Positions 8,950-17,844 are shown, numbered from the stretch's first letter. The stretch: DNA of 58,980 nucleotides from Streptomyces sp. DSM 110735 (GCF_016482685.1 NZ_JACYHF010000032.1:1-58980), one strand, 5' to 3'. Numbers and translations are program-made. Notes: a model not told the origin generated them from the sequence alone.

Positions 8950-10410
8950 ATGCAGGGGTTCTCCCGCGAACCGGGGACGCACGGGCCGGTCACCGAGGTG
9001 CCGCCCGAGGGGATGCGGAGGATCTACCGGTGGGCGGCGATGATCGCCGTCGGCGGTTTCCTGTTCGGCTACGACACCGGTGTCGTCTCCGGCGCGCTGC
9101 TGTTCGTGACCGACGACTTCCGTCTCTCCCCCACCGAACAGGGCACGATCGTCAGCGTCCTGCTGATCGGCGCGATGGTGGGCGCGCTGTGCGCGGGGCG
9201 CCTCGCGGACGCGATCGGGCGCCGGAAGGCGGTCGCCCTCGAAGGCGCGGTCTTCCTGGTGGGTACGGCCATCGCGGCGACGGCGCCCGCGTACTGGACC
9301 CTGCTGATCGGCCGCGTGGTGCTCGGTCTGGCGGTGGGCGCCGCCTCGGCGACCGTGCCGGTGTACCTCTCGGAGATCTCCCCCACCCGCGTCCGGGGCC
9401 GGGTGCTCAGCGCCAACCAGCTCATGATCACGGTCGGCATCCTGGTGTCGTACCTCGTGGACCTGGCGTTCGCGGGCAGCCGCGACTGGCGGCTGATGTT
9501 CGCGCTCGGCGCGGTCCCGGCGACCGTGCTGACCCTGTGCTGTCTGCTGGTGGTGCCGGAGTCGCTGCCCTGGCTGGTGCGCCGGGGCCGCTGGCGGCAG
9601 GCGCGCGAGGTGCTGGGCCGGGTGCTGCCGCCCGAGGACGCGTCCCGGGTGGTGGCCCGGCTGCGCAACGAGGTGCCGGGTCCGCGCCGCAAGCCGGGCG
9701 AGGAGCCGGAGCGCCCGGTGGGCTGGCGCACGCTGCTCACGCCGGGCGTGCGTCCCGCCCTGGTCGTGGGCCTGGCGATGGCCGTGATCCAGCAGTTCGG
9801 CGGCATCAACACGATCATCTACTACGCCCCGACGATCATCGAGAAAACGGGTCTGAGCGCCTCGAACTCGATCTTCTACTCGGTGTTCATCGGCGTGATC
9901 AACCTGCTGATGACGATCCTGGCCACGAAGCTGATCGACCGCGCGGGCCGCCGCACGCTGCTGCTGGTCTCGCTGGCCGGGATGGCGCTCCTGGTGGCGC
10001 TGCTCGGGCTGAGCTTCATCGCGGGCTGGAACTCCGAGCTGTCCCTGGTGTGCATGATCCTGTACATCGCCGCGTACGCGGGCGGGCTCGGCCCGATCTT
10101 CTGGGTGCTGGTCGGCGAGGTCTTCCCGCCCCGGGTGCGCGCGCTCGGTTCGAGCACGGCGACGACCGCCAACTGGATCGCCAACTTCGTGGTCAGCCAG
10201 GCGTTCCTGCCCGTGGCCGCGGTGATCGGTCAGGGCCAGACCTTCCTGGTCTTCGCGGTGATCTGCTTCCTGGGTCTGCTGTTCGTGGCCCGCTTCGTCC
10301 CCGAGACCAAGGACCGCTCGTACGAGGAGATCGACGCGGCGCTCCAGGACCGCTTCGGACACCCGCGCGGCGGTCACGGCGCGATGAGAGAACCGGCGGG
10401 GCGAAGCTGA
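8950..10410 (+). CDS. MFS sugar porter family transporter
   Basis: A 486-aa, 12-helix sugar/H+ symporter of the XylE/GLUT class. Diagnostic motifs are GGFLFGYDTGVVSGAL in helix 1, GRLADAIGRR in loop 2-3, VPVYLSEISPTRVRGR after helix 4, PESLPWLV before the central loop, QQFGGINTIIYYAPTI in helix 7, DRAGRR in loop 8-9, and PETKDRSYEEID after helix 12. Gln/Gln/Asn sugar-binding positions are present in the helix 7 motif. The substrate is likely a hexose or pentose. It lies one small gene upstream of glucose-6-phosphate dehydrogenase on the same strand, which fits sugar uptake feeding NADPH production. A strong terminator at 10435-10474 separates them. Confidence 0.93.
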   Translation: MQGFSREPGTHGPVTEVPPEGMRRIYRWAAMIAVGGFLFGYDTGVVSGALLFVTDDFRLSPTEQGTIVSVLLIGAMVGALCAGRLADAIGRRKAVALEGAVFLVGTAIAATAPAYWTLLIGRVVLGLAVGAASATVPVYLSEISPTRVRGRVLSANQLMITVGILVSYLVDLAFAGSRDWRLMFALGAVPATVLTLCCLLVVPESLPWLVRRGRWRQAREVLGRVLPPEDASRVVARLRNEVPGPRRKPGEEPERPVGWRTLLTPGVRPALVVGLAMAVIQQFGGINTIIYYAPTIIEKTGLSASNSIFYSVFIGVINLLMTILATKLIDRAGRRTLLLVSLAGMALLVALLGLSFIAGWNSELSLVCMILYIAAYAGGLGPIFWVLVGEVFPPRVRALGSSTATTANWIANFVVSQAFLPVAAVIGQGQTFLVFAVICFLGLLFVARFVPETKDRSYEEIDAALQDRFGHPRGGHGAMREPAGRS

Positions 10411-10434
10411 GGCATCGGGCAGAGAAATGAGGCA

Positions 10435-10474
10435 GGGCCCGGGTTCCTCCCCCGAGGGAGAGGCGCCCGGGCCC
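10435..10474. terminator. bidirectional GGGCCCGGG hairpin
   Basis: GGGCCCGGG at 10435-10443 pairs with CCCGGGCCC at 10466-10474, with an inner CTCCC/GGGAG stem. It lies between the convergent sugar-porter and bL37 genes and can serve both. Confidence 0.8.
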
Positions 10475-10492
10475 GTGCGTCTCAGGCCGGTG

Positions 10493-10570
10493 TCAGCTCT
10501 GAGGCCGCTTGCCGTGGTTCGCGGCGTTGCCGCGGCGGGCCTTCTTCTTACGGCGGCGCTTCGAGGACAT
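10493..10570 (-). CDS. ribosomal protein bL37-like micro-protein (25 aa)
   Basis: A 25-residue, strongly basic peptide beginning SSKRRRKKKARRGN and ending NHGKRPQS. The NHGKRP C-terminus is the signature of actinobacterial bL37, a small protein seen in mycobacterial 50S subunits (recalled family knowledge). The ATG at 10570 is preceded by a perfect AGGAGG with a 6-nt spacer, one of the strongest ribosome binding sites in the window, which argues that this tiny frame is real. It is convergent with the sugar porter and divergent from zwf. Whether this is the only bL37 gene or a second copy cannot be told here. Confidence 0.85.
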   Translation of the reverse strand: MSSKRRRKKKARRGNAANHGKRPQS

Positions 10571-10759
10571 GGGATACCTCCTGCGGCTGTCGACGGCTCG
10601 GTCAGGACGCACGGCGGAACGGGCCACCGCGCGACGCGTCCGGACACCGTACATGCCGTCCCCGCACCGAGCCACCGCTGCCCGGCCGAGTCGCGTACCA
10701 GGTCCGGGGCACGGACGATGGCCAGGAAGGGTCGCGTCCACGGTGAGGAGCGGGAGCCC

Positions 10760-12151
10760 ATGCCCGGTTCGTGGGAAGCCGATGCTCTGGTGATCTTCGG
10801 GGTGACCGGGGACCTCGCGCAGAAGATGACGTTCCCCGCGCTGTACCGGCTGGAGCGGCGGGGGCTGCTCGACTGCCCGGTGATCGGTCTGGCCGGCCGC
10901 GAGCTGACGGGCGCCCAGCTCGTGGAGCGGGTCCGCGAGGCGGTGGAGGCGGCCGAACCGTCCGTCAACGAGGCTGTCTTCGACCGGCTGGCGAGCAGGC
11001 TGAGCTATATCCACGGGGATCTCCAGGGTCCGGACCCCTATCACCGCCTCGCGGATCAACTGGGCGGTCGCAGGCGCCCGTTGTTCTATCTGGAGACCCC
11101 GCCCTCGCTGTTCACGCCGATCGTGGACCAGCTCGCCGCCGCGCGGCTGCTCGGTCAGGCGCGGGTGGCGCTGGAGAAGCCCTTCGGACACGGGCTGGCC
11201 TCAGCACAAGCGCTCAACCGGCAGCTCACCCAGATCCTTGACGAGGGGCAGATCCTGCGCGTGGACCACTTCCTGGGCAAGGAGCCGGTGATCGAGCTGG
11301 AGTATCTGCGGTTCGCCAACTCCGCGCTGGCCGAGGTGTGGCACCGCGACAGCGTGTCGGCCGTGCAGATCACCCTGGCCGAGGAGTTCGGGGTGGAACA
11401 GCGCGGCCGCTTCTACGACGACGTGGGCGCGGTGCGGGACGTGGTGCAGAACCATCTGCTCCTGGTCCTCGCGCTGGTCACGATGGACCCGCCGGTCGGC
11501 TCCAGCGCTGCCGACCTGTGGGCCAAGCGGGTCGAGGTGCTGCGCGCGATGCCCGACGCCGACGCCCACGACTGTGTGCTCGGCCAGTACACCGGCTACC
11601 AGGAGATCTCCGGGGTGGCGCCGGGTTCGACGACGGAGACGTACGCCGCGCTCCGTCTCGGCATCGACAACTGGCGCTGGGCGGGGGTGCCGGTCCTCAT
11701 CCGGGCGGGCAAGCGGCTGCCGGTGCGGGTGACCGAGGTGCGGCTGATCCTGCGCGAGCCGCCCACGCTGAACTTCCTGCCCGATCCGTGCCGGGTCGCC
11801 GGGAACCAGATCGTGCTGCGCATCGACCCCGAGGCGGGGATGCGGCTGCAACTGTCGGCGCTGGACGAGAACTCCGCGTGGCGCATGGTCCCGCTGGACA
11901 ACATCTTCGCCCGCGAACTGGGCGCGCCGCTCGCGCCGTACGAGCGGCTGCTGTACGCCGCGCTGACCGGCGACGACCGCTACTTCGCGCCGCAGGACGT
12001 GGTGGAGCAGTGCTGGCGCATCGTGCAGCCGCTGCTGACCTATCCCCCGCCGGTGCACCCCTACCCGCCCGGCTCCTGGGGCCCGCCGCAGGCCGACGCG
12101 CTGGTGGCGGGCGGGGTGCCGTGGCAGCGGCCGTGGGTGCCGGGCGGGTGA
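10760..12151 (+). CDS. zwf: glucose-6-phosphate dehydrogenase
   Basis: A 463-aa enzyme that oxidises glucose-6-phosphate to 6-phosphogluconolactone with NADP+, the entry to the pentose phosphate pathway. The N-terminal Rossmann motif is VIFGVTGDLAQKM. The active-site segment RVDHFLGKEPV corresponds to the usual RIDHYLGKE, with conserved His and Lys. EKPFGH and the C-terminal substrate-binding domain (RAGKRLPVRVTEV) are intact. ATG 10760 is preceded by GGGAG; an upstream in-frame ATG at 10718 would add 14 residues. It differs in places from textbook Zwf (shorter N-terminus, HFLGK rather than HYLGK), so it is probably a secondary paralog. NADPH from it could support oxidative-stress functions nearby. 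Confidence 0.92.
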   Translation: MPGSWEADALVIFGVTGDLAQKMTFPALYRLERRGLLDCPVIGLAGRELTGAQLVERVREAVEAAEPSVNEAVFDRLASRLSYIHGDLQGPDPYHRLADQLGGRRRPLFYLETPPSLFTPIVDQLAAARLLGQARVALEKPFGHGLASAQALNRQLTQILDEGQILRVDHFLGKEPVIELEYLRFANSALAEVWHRDSVSAVQITLAEEFGVEQRGRFYDDVGAVRDVVQNHLLLVLALVTMDPPVGSSAADLWAKRVEVLRAMPDADAHDCVLGQYTGYQEISGVAPGSTTETYAALRLGIDNWRWAGVPVLIRAGKRLPVRVTEVRLILREPPTLNFLPDPCRVAGNQIVLRIDPEAGMRLQLSALDENSAWRMVPLDNIFARELGAPLAPYERLLYAALTGDDRYFAPQDVVEQCWRIVQPLLTYPPPVHPYPPGSWGPPQADALVAGGVPWQRPWVPGG

Positions 12152-12277
12152 ACCGGCGTACGGGGCCGAGGACACCCGCCGGTCACCGGTCACCGCCGCC
12201 GACTGGCAGGCGACTTGACGGCCCACCTAAGGTTTCTCCTGTCCAGCCAGTCCGTCTGTACCACCTCAGGAGCAGGG

Positions 12278-12754
12278 ATGACCGGTGACCCCGAGCCCAT
12301 CAGCGCCGACGCACGTCACGCGCTCGAACAGGAGCTGGCCGACCTGCGCGAGGAACGCGCGCTGGTGGCCTCGACGCTGAAGGACCCCGAGGAGGTGGGC
12401 GACCGCGCCGACCAGGCTGATGAGTTGCAGCGCGCCGACCAGTTGCGCCGCCTCGACGGCCGCATCGAGGACGTGCAGGTCCGGCTGAAGCAGTCGGACC
12501 TCGCCGGTCCGCCGCCGGAGGGCGTGGTGGGCGTCGGCACGACCGTGACCATCCGGTTCGCCGACGACACGACGCAGACGCTGCACATCGGCGAGATCGC
12601 CGACGCGCGCGACGAGAGCCTGGTGACCTCCGACAGCCCGCTGGGACAGGCGCTGCTCGGCCGTCACGCGGGCGACACGGTGTCGTACGACGCGCCGGAC
12701 GGCAAGGCGACGGCGGTCGTGGTCTCGCTCGGCGCGCCCGGCGACCAGGGCTGA
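12278..12754 (+). CDS. GreA/GreB-family elongation factor-like protein
   Basis: A 158-aa protein with an N-terminal coiled-coil hairpin (about 10-70; alternating Leu and charged residues, LEQELADLREERALVAST). A C-terminal FKBP-like Gre domain follows (VGVGTTVTIRFADD, then SPLGQALLGRHAGDTVSYDAP, the latter being the classic Gre C-terminal signature). Gre factors bind the RNA polymerase secondary channel and stimulate cleavage of backtracked transcripts. The acidic tip residues are less clear than in true GreA, so it may be a Gre-like anti-GreA or Rnk-like protein. The ATG at 12278 has AGGAG upstream. Confidence 0.82.
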   Translation: MTGDPEPISADARHALEQELADLREERALVASTLKDPEEVGDRADQADELQRADQLRRLDGRIEDVQVRLKQSDLAGPPPEGVVGVGTTVTIRFADDTTQTLHIGEIADARDESLVTSDSPLGQALLGRHAGDTVSYDAPDGKATAVVVSLGAPGDQG

Positions 12755-12848
12755 CCGCCCCCGGGGCACGCCCCGCCCACTGTCAGACGCTTCACGTAGA
12801 CTCTCCCTGAATGTCCGGATCGCTCGGGGAGAGCCGGGGAGTGATGCC

Positions 12849-14066
12849 TTGGCAGGCCACGCGTACGACGGGTGGGGGCGCCCCGCCCCGGGCGAGGCGG
12901 TGTCCGGACTCGCCCGTCTCTACCGCGCGCTGCACGCCCACCCCGAGCCCGCCTTCGAGGAGCACCGCACCGCCGCCCAGATCGCGGAGCGGTGCTCCCG
13001 CCTCGGGTACGCCGTCACGGACCGGGTCGGCCGGACCGGGGTGGTCGCGACGCTGGCCAACGGACCGGGACCCACGGTCCTGCTGACGGCGGGTCTGGAC
13101 GCGCCGCGGGTCACCGAACTCACCGGCGTGCCCTACTCCTCCGTGCACGACGGCGTGATGCACGCGCACGGCCACGACATGCACATGGTCTGCCTGCTCG
13201 GCGCCATGCGCGCCCTCACCGCCGGGCGCGAGCGCTGGCACGGCCGGCTGCTCTGTCTGTTCCAGCCCGCGACCGAGACCGGCCGCGGCGCCCAGGCCCT
13301 GCTCGGCGACGGGCTCTACGAGCGGTTCGGACGACCCGCCGTGGCGCTCGGCCAGCATCTGTCCGCGCTGCCGCCGGGCACGGTCGGCTGCCGCCCGGGC
13401 CAGCGCTTCGCCGCCTCGGACATTCTGCGTGCGACCGTGTACGGAACCGGTCCCGATTGCGGACCCACCGAACTCGCCACCGCCATCGCACGGCGCCTGC
13501 GCGGCATTCCCGACGGAATGTGGGACCCGGAAATCGCCCAGGTCAGCGCGGGAGTTCTGGCGGCACTTCCCGATGGCGTGCACAGCGGGGAGGATCGGGA
13601 TTCCGGGACGTGCGGTCAGGCGCACCTCCTGATAAACGCGCGCACATTCCAGGAGAGCGTCCGCACCCGGGTATTGAGCGCGATCGTACGGGCCATTCAT
13701 CTGGAGGCGCTGTCCGCCGGGGCGCACCGTCCCCCGGAGATCCGGCAGGTGTGCTCCCTGCCGGGAATGGGGAACGACCCCTTCGTCACCGCGCGGACGC
13801 TCGGCGCGTTCACCGCGCGCGGTATGCGGGTGGTCCGCCCCGGTCCGCGCGCGGAGAACATCGCGATGGGCCGGGTGCTCGCGGCCACCGACACCCCCGC
13901 CTGCTTCTGGCTGCTGGGCGGCGCGCAGGTCATGCCGGAGCCGTCGCCGGACGGCTCCGGGGCTCCCGCCCTGTTCTGCGCGCCCGCGCTGATCGAGCCG
14001 ACGATCGCCACCGGGACCCGCGCGCTCGCGGCCGCCGCGACGAGATGTCTCGGGGCGGCGGCCTGA
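12849..14066 (+). CDS. M20-family amidohydrolase/peptidase homolog with altered active site
   Basis: A 405-aa M20D-like amidohydrolase (two domains, catalytic plus dimerisation). The start is TTG 12849, with GGGGAG 7 nt upstream. HAHGHDMH (105-112) matches the metal-binding H-x-C-G-H-D-x-H motif but replaces the Cys ligand with His. ATETGRGA (141-148) aligns with the usual AEETGQGA, so the first Glu, the general base, has become Thr. The dimerisation domain (about 170-290) diverges from the family. These changes suggest reduced or altered hydrolysis. The tail overlaps no gene; it converges on the small protein at 14079. Confidence 0.8.
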   Translation: MAGHAYDGWGRPAPGEAVSGLARLYRALHAHPEPAFEEHRTAAQIAERCSRLGYAVTDRVGRTGVVATLANGPGPTVLLTAGLDAPRVTELTGVPYSSVHDGVMHAHGHDMHMVCLLGAMRALTAGRERWHGRLLCLFQPATETGRGAQALLGDGLYERFGRPAVALGQHLSALPPGTVGCRPGQRFAASDILRATVYGTGPDCGPTELATAIARRLRGIPDGMWDPEIAQVSAGVLAALPDGVHSGEDRDSGTCGQAHLLINARTFQESVRTRVLSAIVRAIHLEALSAGAHRPPEIRQVCSLPGMGNDPFVTARTLGAFTARGMRVVRPGPRAENIAMGRVLAATDTPACFWLLGGAQVMPEPSPDGSGAPALFCAPALIEPTIATGTRALAAAATRCLGAAA

Positions 14067-14078
14067 GCGAGGGGCGGC

Positions 14079-14360
14079 TCAGTCGTCGTAGTCGGAGGGC
14101 GGGAAGGGGTCGCGTTCCTTACGGGTGACGTCACCGGTCTCGATCTCGCCCCGGTCCACCTGGCGGTCGATCTCGCCGCGCTCCTGCTCGTAGACGCGCT
14201 CGGGGCTCTCGGGTTCGCGGACGGGCAGACCCACGTCCCGCTCGTCCTCCCGGGTGCGCTCCTCAAGGCGCTCCTCGTCGGGACGGCGGGGCATCCCGCG
14301 TCCGTGGTCGCGGTCGGGGTTGCCCTCGACTTCCTTGTTCGTCTTGTGGTGGTGCGCCAT
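14079..14360 (-). CDS. small highly charged, probably disordered protein
   Basis: A 93-aa protein rich in Asp, Glu and Arg with almost no hydrophobic residues, starting AHHHKTNKEVEGNPDRDHGR and ending DPFPPSDYDD. It looks intrinsically disordered. The ATG at 14360 has GAGGGAG upstream. It lies downstream of the Clp ATPase on the same strand, past a hairpin. Similar charged small proteins occur in Streptomyces, but I do not recognise a function. A hydrophilin-like stress role is only a guess from composition and neighbours. Confidence 0.6.
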   Translation of the reverse strand: MAHHHKTNKEVEGNPDRDHGRGMPRRPDEERLEERTREDERDVGLPVREPESPERVYEQERGEIDRQVDRGEIETGDVTRKERDPFPPSDYDD

Positions 14361-14415
14361 CGGTGCTCCCTCGATGAGAACCCGGGCGCCGGTCACGCCC
14401 GGGTCGCGCCTGCCG

Positions 14416-14441
14416 GGGACCGCCGCGCGAGGGCGGGTCCC
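14416..14441 (-). terminator. hairpin after Clp copy 1
   Basis: GGGACCGCC pairs with GGCGGGTCCC (one bulge) 8 bp beyond the stop codon at 14449. Confidence 0.5.
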
Positions 14442-14448
14442 GGGGCGG

Positions 14449-17097
14449 TCAGCTCTTCTTCGACTCCTCGTGGTCGGTGTCCTTGTGGTCCTTCTTGCGC
14501 CCGCCGGAGGAGGCGGTCTTCTTGGCGGCCGGCTCGGCGTCCTTCTTCGCCTTGCCGCCCTTCGCCTCCGTCTTCTTCTCGGCGTGCTTGTCCTTGTCGC
14601 CCTTGTCGCCCTCGTGCTCGTCGCCCTTGCGCACCGAGAAGTGGATCGAGTCGTCCCGGACGTCGGCGACGATCGTGTCGCCCGGCTCCGCCTCGCCGCT
14701 GAGCAGCAGCTCGGCGATGCGGTTGTCCAGCTCCGACTGGATCGTGCGGCGCAGCGGGCGGGCGCCGAACTCCGGCTGGTGACCGTGGGCGATCAGCAGC
14801 TTCTTGGCCGCCTCGGTGACCTCCAGGTTCAGTCCCTGGGCGTGCACGCGGCGCCGGCTCTGCTCCAGCAGGTGGTCGACGATCTGCGAGAGGTCCGTCT
14901 CGGTGAGGCTGTGGAAGATGATGATGTCGTCGATGCGGTTGAGGAACTCCGGCAGGAACCGGCCGCGCAGCTCCTCCAGCAGGTCGTCCTTGATCTCGGA
15001 CACGTCGCCCTGGTGCGCGAGGATCAGGTGGGCGCCGATGTTCGACGTCATGATGATGACGGTGTGCCGGAAGTCGACGGTGCGACCCTGGCCGTCGGTC
15101 AGGCGCCCGTCGTCCAGGATCTGCAGCAGCGTGCTGAAGACATCCGGGTGCGCCTTCTCGATCTCGTCGAAGAGCACCACGCTGTACGGCTGGCGGCGGA
15201 CCTTCTCGGTGAGCTGCCCCGCCTCCTCGTAGCCGACGTATCCAGGAGGCGCGCCGACCAGGCGGGCGACGGTGTGCTTCTCCTGGAACTCGCTCATGTC
15301 GAAGCGGATCATGCGGTCCTCGTCGCCGAAGAGCAGCTCGGCGAGAGCCTTGGCCAGCTCGGTCTTGCCGACACCGGTGGGACCGAGGAACAGGAAGGAG
15401 CCGACGGGGCGGTTGGGGTCGCCCATCCCCGCGCGGTTGCGGCGCACCGCCTGGGAGACGGCGGTGACGGCTTCGTTCTGGCCGACGATCCGCGCGTGCA
15501 TCTCCTCCTCCAGCTTGAGCAGCCGCTCCTTCTCGCTGGCGGTGAGCTGGGAGACGGGGATGCCGGTGCGGCGGGAGACGATGTCCGCGATGTCGTTCGG
15601 GGTGACCGTGACGACGCCCTCGCGACGCTCCTCGATCCCGGCGAGTTCGCCCTCGACCTCGGCGATCTTGCCCTTGATCTCGTTCGCCCGCTCGTAGTCC
15701 TGGCCCGAGACGGCTTCGTCCAGCTCGCGCTGGAGCTTGGCGATCTGGTCCTCGCGGCGGACGACCTCGGTGGAGCGCGCCGCGCTGCGCAGACGGACGC
15801 GCGCACCGGCCTGGTCCATCAGGTCGATCGCCTTGTCGGGGAGGAAGCGGTCGGTGATGTACCGGTCGGAGAGAGCGGCGCACGCTTCCAGCGCCGAGTT
15901 CTCGAAGCGGACCTGGTGGTGCGCCTCGTAGGCGTCGCGCAGCCCTTCGAGGATCAGCACCGTCTCGGCGACGCTCGGCTCGGGCACCATGACCGGCTGG
16001 AAGCGGCGCTCCAGGGCGGCGTCCTTCTCGACGTACCTGCGGTACTCGTCGATGGTCGTCGCGCCCACCACGTGCAGTTCGCCGCGCGCGAGGGCGGGCT
16101 TGAGGATGTTGCCCGCGTCCATCGAGCCCTCGCCGGTGGCGCCCGCGCCGACGACGGTGTGCAGCTCGTCGATGAAGAGGATGATCTCGCCCTCGGACGC
16201 CTGGACGTCCTCGATGACCTTCTTCAGGCGCTCCTCGAACTGGCCGCGGTACTGCGCGCCGGCCACCAGACCCGACATGTCGAGGGCGACGACCCGCTTG
16301 TCCTTCAGCGTCTCGGGCACGTCCCCGATGACGATGCGCTGGGCGAGACCCTCCACGATGGCGGTCTTGCCGACGCCGGGCTCGCCGATGAGGACCGGGT
16401 TGTTCTTGGAGCGGCGGGAGAGGATCTCGACCGTCTGCTCGATCTCGTCGGCGCGTCCGACCACCGGGTCGAGCTTGCCCTGCTTGGCCTCCTCGGTCAG
16501 GTCGCGCCCGAACTCGTCCAGCGTGCTGGTGGGTCCGCCCCCGGCGCGACCCTGGTCGTGCCGGGCCGCCTGCTCGGTGCGGGAGGCGAGCTTCCTGCCG
16601 TCGACGCCCTCGGCGGACAGCAGGCGCCCGGCGCCGGAGTCGGCGTCGTCCAGGAGCGCGGCGAGGATGTGCTCGGGTCCGATGTAGGAGACGCCTGCCG
16701 CCTGGGACTGGGCGAAGGCGTCGGCGAGGGTGCGCTTGGCGGCGGGGGTGAGTCCCGGCTCGGCGGAGGGGGTGCCGGACTCGCTGGGGAGGACCTCGGC
16801 GATCGTCTGCGCGAGCTTGTCGGGGTTGACCCCTGCCTGGGCGAGCAGCCTGCGCGAGGGCTCGACCTTGGTGGCCGCCCACAGGAGGTGCTGGGTGTCG
16901 AGGTCGGAGGTGCCGTCCTCCTCCGCGCGCTGCGCCGCAAGGTTGAGCAGTTCCTGCGAGGACTCGGTCAGGAGCCGGCCGATGGGGACGCGCTGGACTG
17001 CTGGGGGCGAGGACGCCGGCGACATCCCGAAGAACCGATTCAGCAGGTCGCTGAATGGGTCGGACGAACCGAACGGTGAGCCGAACGACATCGACAT
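14449..17097 (-). CDS. Clp/HSP100 AAA+ ATPase, copy 1, with Lys-rich tail
   Basis: An 882-aa double-ring AAA+ unfoldase. After a Phe/Ser/Pro-rich leader (1-35) comes a Clp_N repeat domain (about 38-170). D1 has Walker A GEPGVGKT (238-245) and Walker B LFIDE (307-311). A short middle domain follows (about 440-490). D2 has Walker A GPTGVGKT (572-579), Walker B LFDE (642-645) and sensor/Arg residues in PEFGARPLRR. The middle domain is ClpC/ClpL-sized, not the long ClpB one. The segment after SNIGAHLILAHQGDV lacks a ClpP-binding LGF/IGF loop, so it looks like a stand-alone disaggregase. Residues 824-882 form a Lys/Asp/Glu tail absent from copy 2. ATG 17097 has AGGAG upstream. It is divergent from hsp20, a natural chaperone partner. 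Confidence 0.92.
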   Translation of the reverse strand: MSMSFGSPFGSSDPFSDLLNRFFGMSPASSPPAVQRVPIGRLLTESSQELLNLAAQRAEEDGTSDLDTQHLLWAATKVEPSRRLLAQAGVNPDKLAQTIAEVLPSESGTPSAEPGLTPAAKRTLADAFAQSQAAGVSYIGPEHILAALLDDADSGAGRLLSAEGVDGRKLASRTEQAARHDQGRAGGGPTSTLDEFGRDLTEEAKQGKLDPVVGRADEIEQTVEILSRRSKNNPVLIGEPGVGKTAIVEGLAQRIVIGDVPETLKDKRVVALDMSGLVAGAQYRGQFEERLKKVIEDVQASEGEIILFIDELHTVVGAGATGEGSMDAGNILKPALARGELHVVGATTIDEYRRYVEKDAALERRFQPVMVPEPSVAETVLILEGLRDAYEAHHQVRFENSALEACAALSDRYITDRFLPDKAIDLMDQAGARVRLRSAARSTEVVRREDQIAKLQRELDEAVSGQDYERANEIKGKIAEVEGELAGIEERREGVVTVTPNDIADIVSRRTGIPVSQLTASEKERLLKLEEEMHARIVGQNEAVTAVSQAVRRNRAGMGDPNRPVGSFLFLGPTGVGKTELAKALAELLFGDEDRMIRFDMSEFQEKHTVARLVGAPPGYVGYEEAGQLTEKVRRQPYSVVLFDEIEKAHPDVFSTLLQILDDGRLTDGQGRTVDFRHTVIIMTSNIGAHLILAHQGDVSEIKDDLLEELRGRFLPEFLNRIDDIIIFHSLTETDLSQIVDHLLEQSRRRVHAQGLNLEVTEAAKKLLIAHGHQPEFGARPLRRTIQSELDNRIAELLLSGEAEPGDTIVADVRDDSIHFSVRKGDEHEGDKGDKDKHAEKKTEAKGGKAKKDAEPAAKKTASSGGRKKDHKDTDHEESKKS

Positions 17098-17310
17098 GGC
17101 AGCTCCTGGTGCGCGACGGATCAGGTTTTCACTGAACCGCGATGTCCAGTGCGCCGCAACCGGAGCCCGGCGGGCTCCCGCAAGGGCTCCGGGGGGTTTT
17201 CCACACCGCTTTCCCCGGCCTTTTCACGGACTTCTCGGGATGCCTTCTCCTCTCTTATGGATGACACTCGACATGCGCAGGGAGCCGAGGAGAAGAATCG
17301 GAGACAGGGC

Positions 17311-17763
17311 ATGGACGAACGAGCGGGCGACGCCAGGACCGCGAGGTCGGCCTGGTGGGCCGGTCACGATCCCGTGGTGGAACTCCAGCAGCTCTGGGGC
17401 GAGGTCAGCCGCCTGGTGGAGCAGTCCGCGCAGCCGGAGAGCCCGGCACGGCACTGGATGCCGCTGGTCGAGGAGGAGGACGCGGGCGACGCCTATCTGG
17501 TGCGCGCCGAACTCCCCGGCATCCCGCGCGAGCAGGTCAGCGTCGAGGTGGACGGCCGGGAGCTGCACATCCACGGCAGGCTCGACGACACCGAGGGCAC
17601 CAACGCGCTGCGCCGCAGGTCGGGCACCTTCTCCTACGGCGTCCGCGTGCCCGGCGACGTCAACGTGGACGGCGTGCAGGCGGACCTCTCCGACGGCGTG
17701 CTGACGGTCCTGCTGCCCAAGACGGGCGCGCAGACCCGCCGCACCATCCAACTCGGCGGCTGA
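17311..17763 (+). CDS. Hsp20 / alpha-crystallin family small heat-shock protein
   Basis: A 150-aa small heat-shock protein. The alpha-crystallin domain spans about 48-148, with YLVRAELPGIPREQVSVEV at its start and the conserved A-x-x-x-G-V-L motif as ADLSDGVLTVLLPK near the end. A short N-terminal arm with W-W precedes it. The C-terminus TIQLGG gives only a weak I-x-I-type anchor. sHsps hold unfolding proteins for HSP100/DnaK refolding. The divergent Clp ATPase is 213 bp away. I looked for a HAIR box (CTTGAGT-N7-ACTCAAG) between them and saw none. ATG 17311 is preceded by GGAGACAGGGC. Confidence 0.92.
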   Translation: MDERAGDARTARSAWWAGHDPVVELQQLWGEVSRLVEQSAQPESPARHWMPLVEEEDAGDAYLVRAELPGIPREQVSVEVDGRELHIHGRLDDTEGTNALRRRSGTFSYGVRVPGDVNVDGVQADLSDGVLTVLLPKTGAQTRRTIQLGG

Positions 17764-17810
17764 CGGCGCGGCGGCGAACGCCACGCGTACGGCAGCCCTC
17801 GTACGGCACG

Positions 17811-17844
17811 GCGCGACCGGTCCCGCCACGGGAACCGGTCGCGC
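17811..17844. terminator. bidirectional hairpin between hsp20 and fdhF-like copy 2
   Basis: GCGCGACCGGT pairs with ACCGGTCGCGC, with CCC/GGG inside. It lies 47 bp after hsp20 and 11 bp beyond the fdhF-like stop, serving both convergent genes. Confidence 0.8.

Noticed and set aside
17098..17310. HspR (HAIR) or CIRCE heat-shock operator between Clp copy 1 and hsp20
   Set aside because: No CTTGAGT-N7-ACTCAAG or CIRCE-like repeat was found by eye in this gap.
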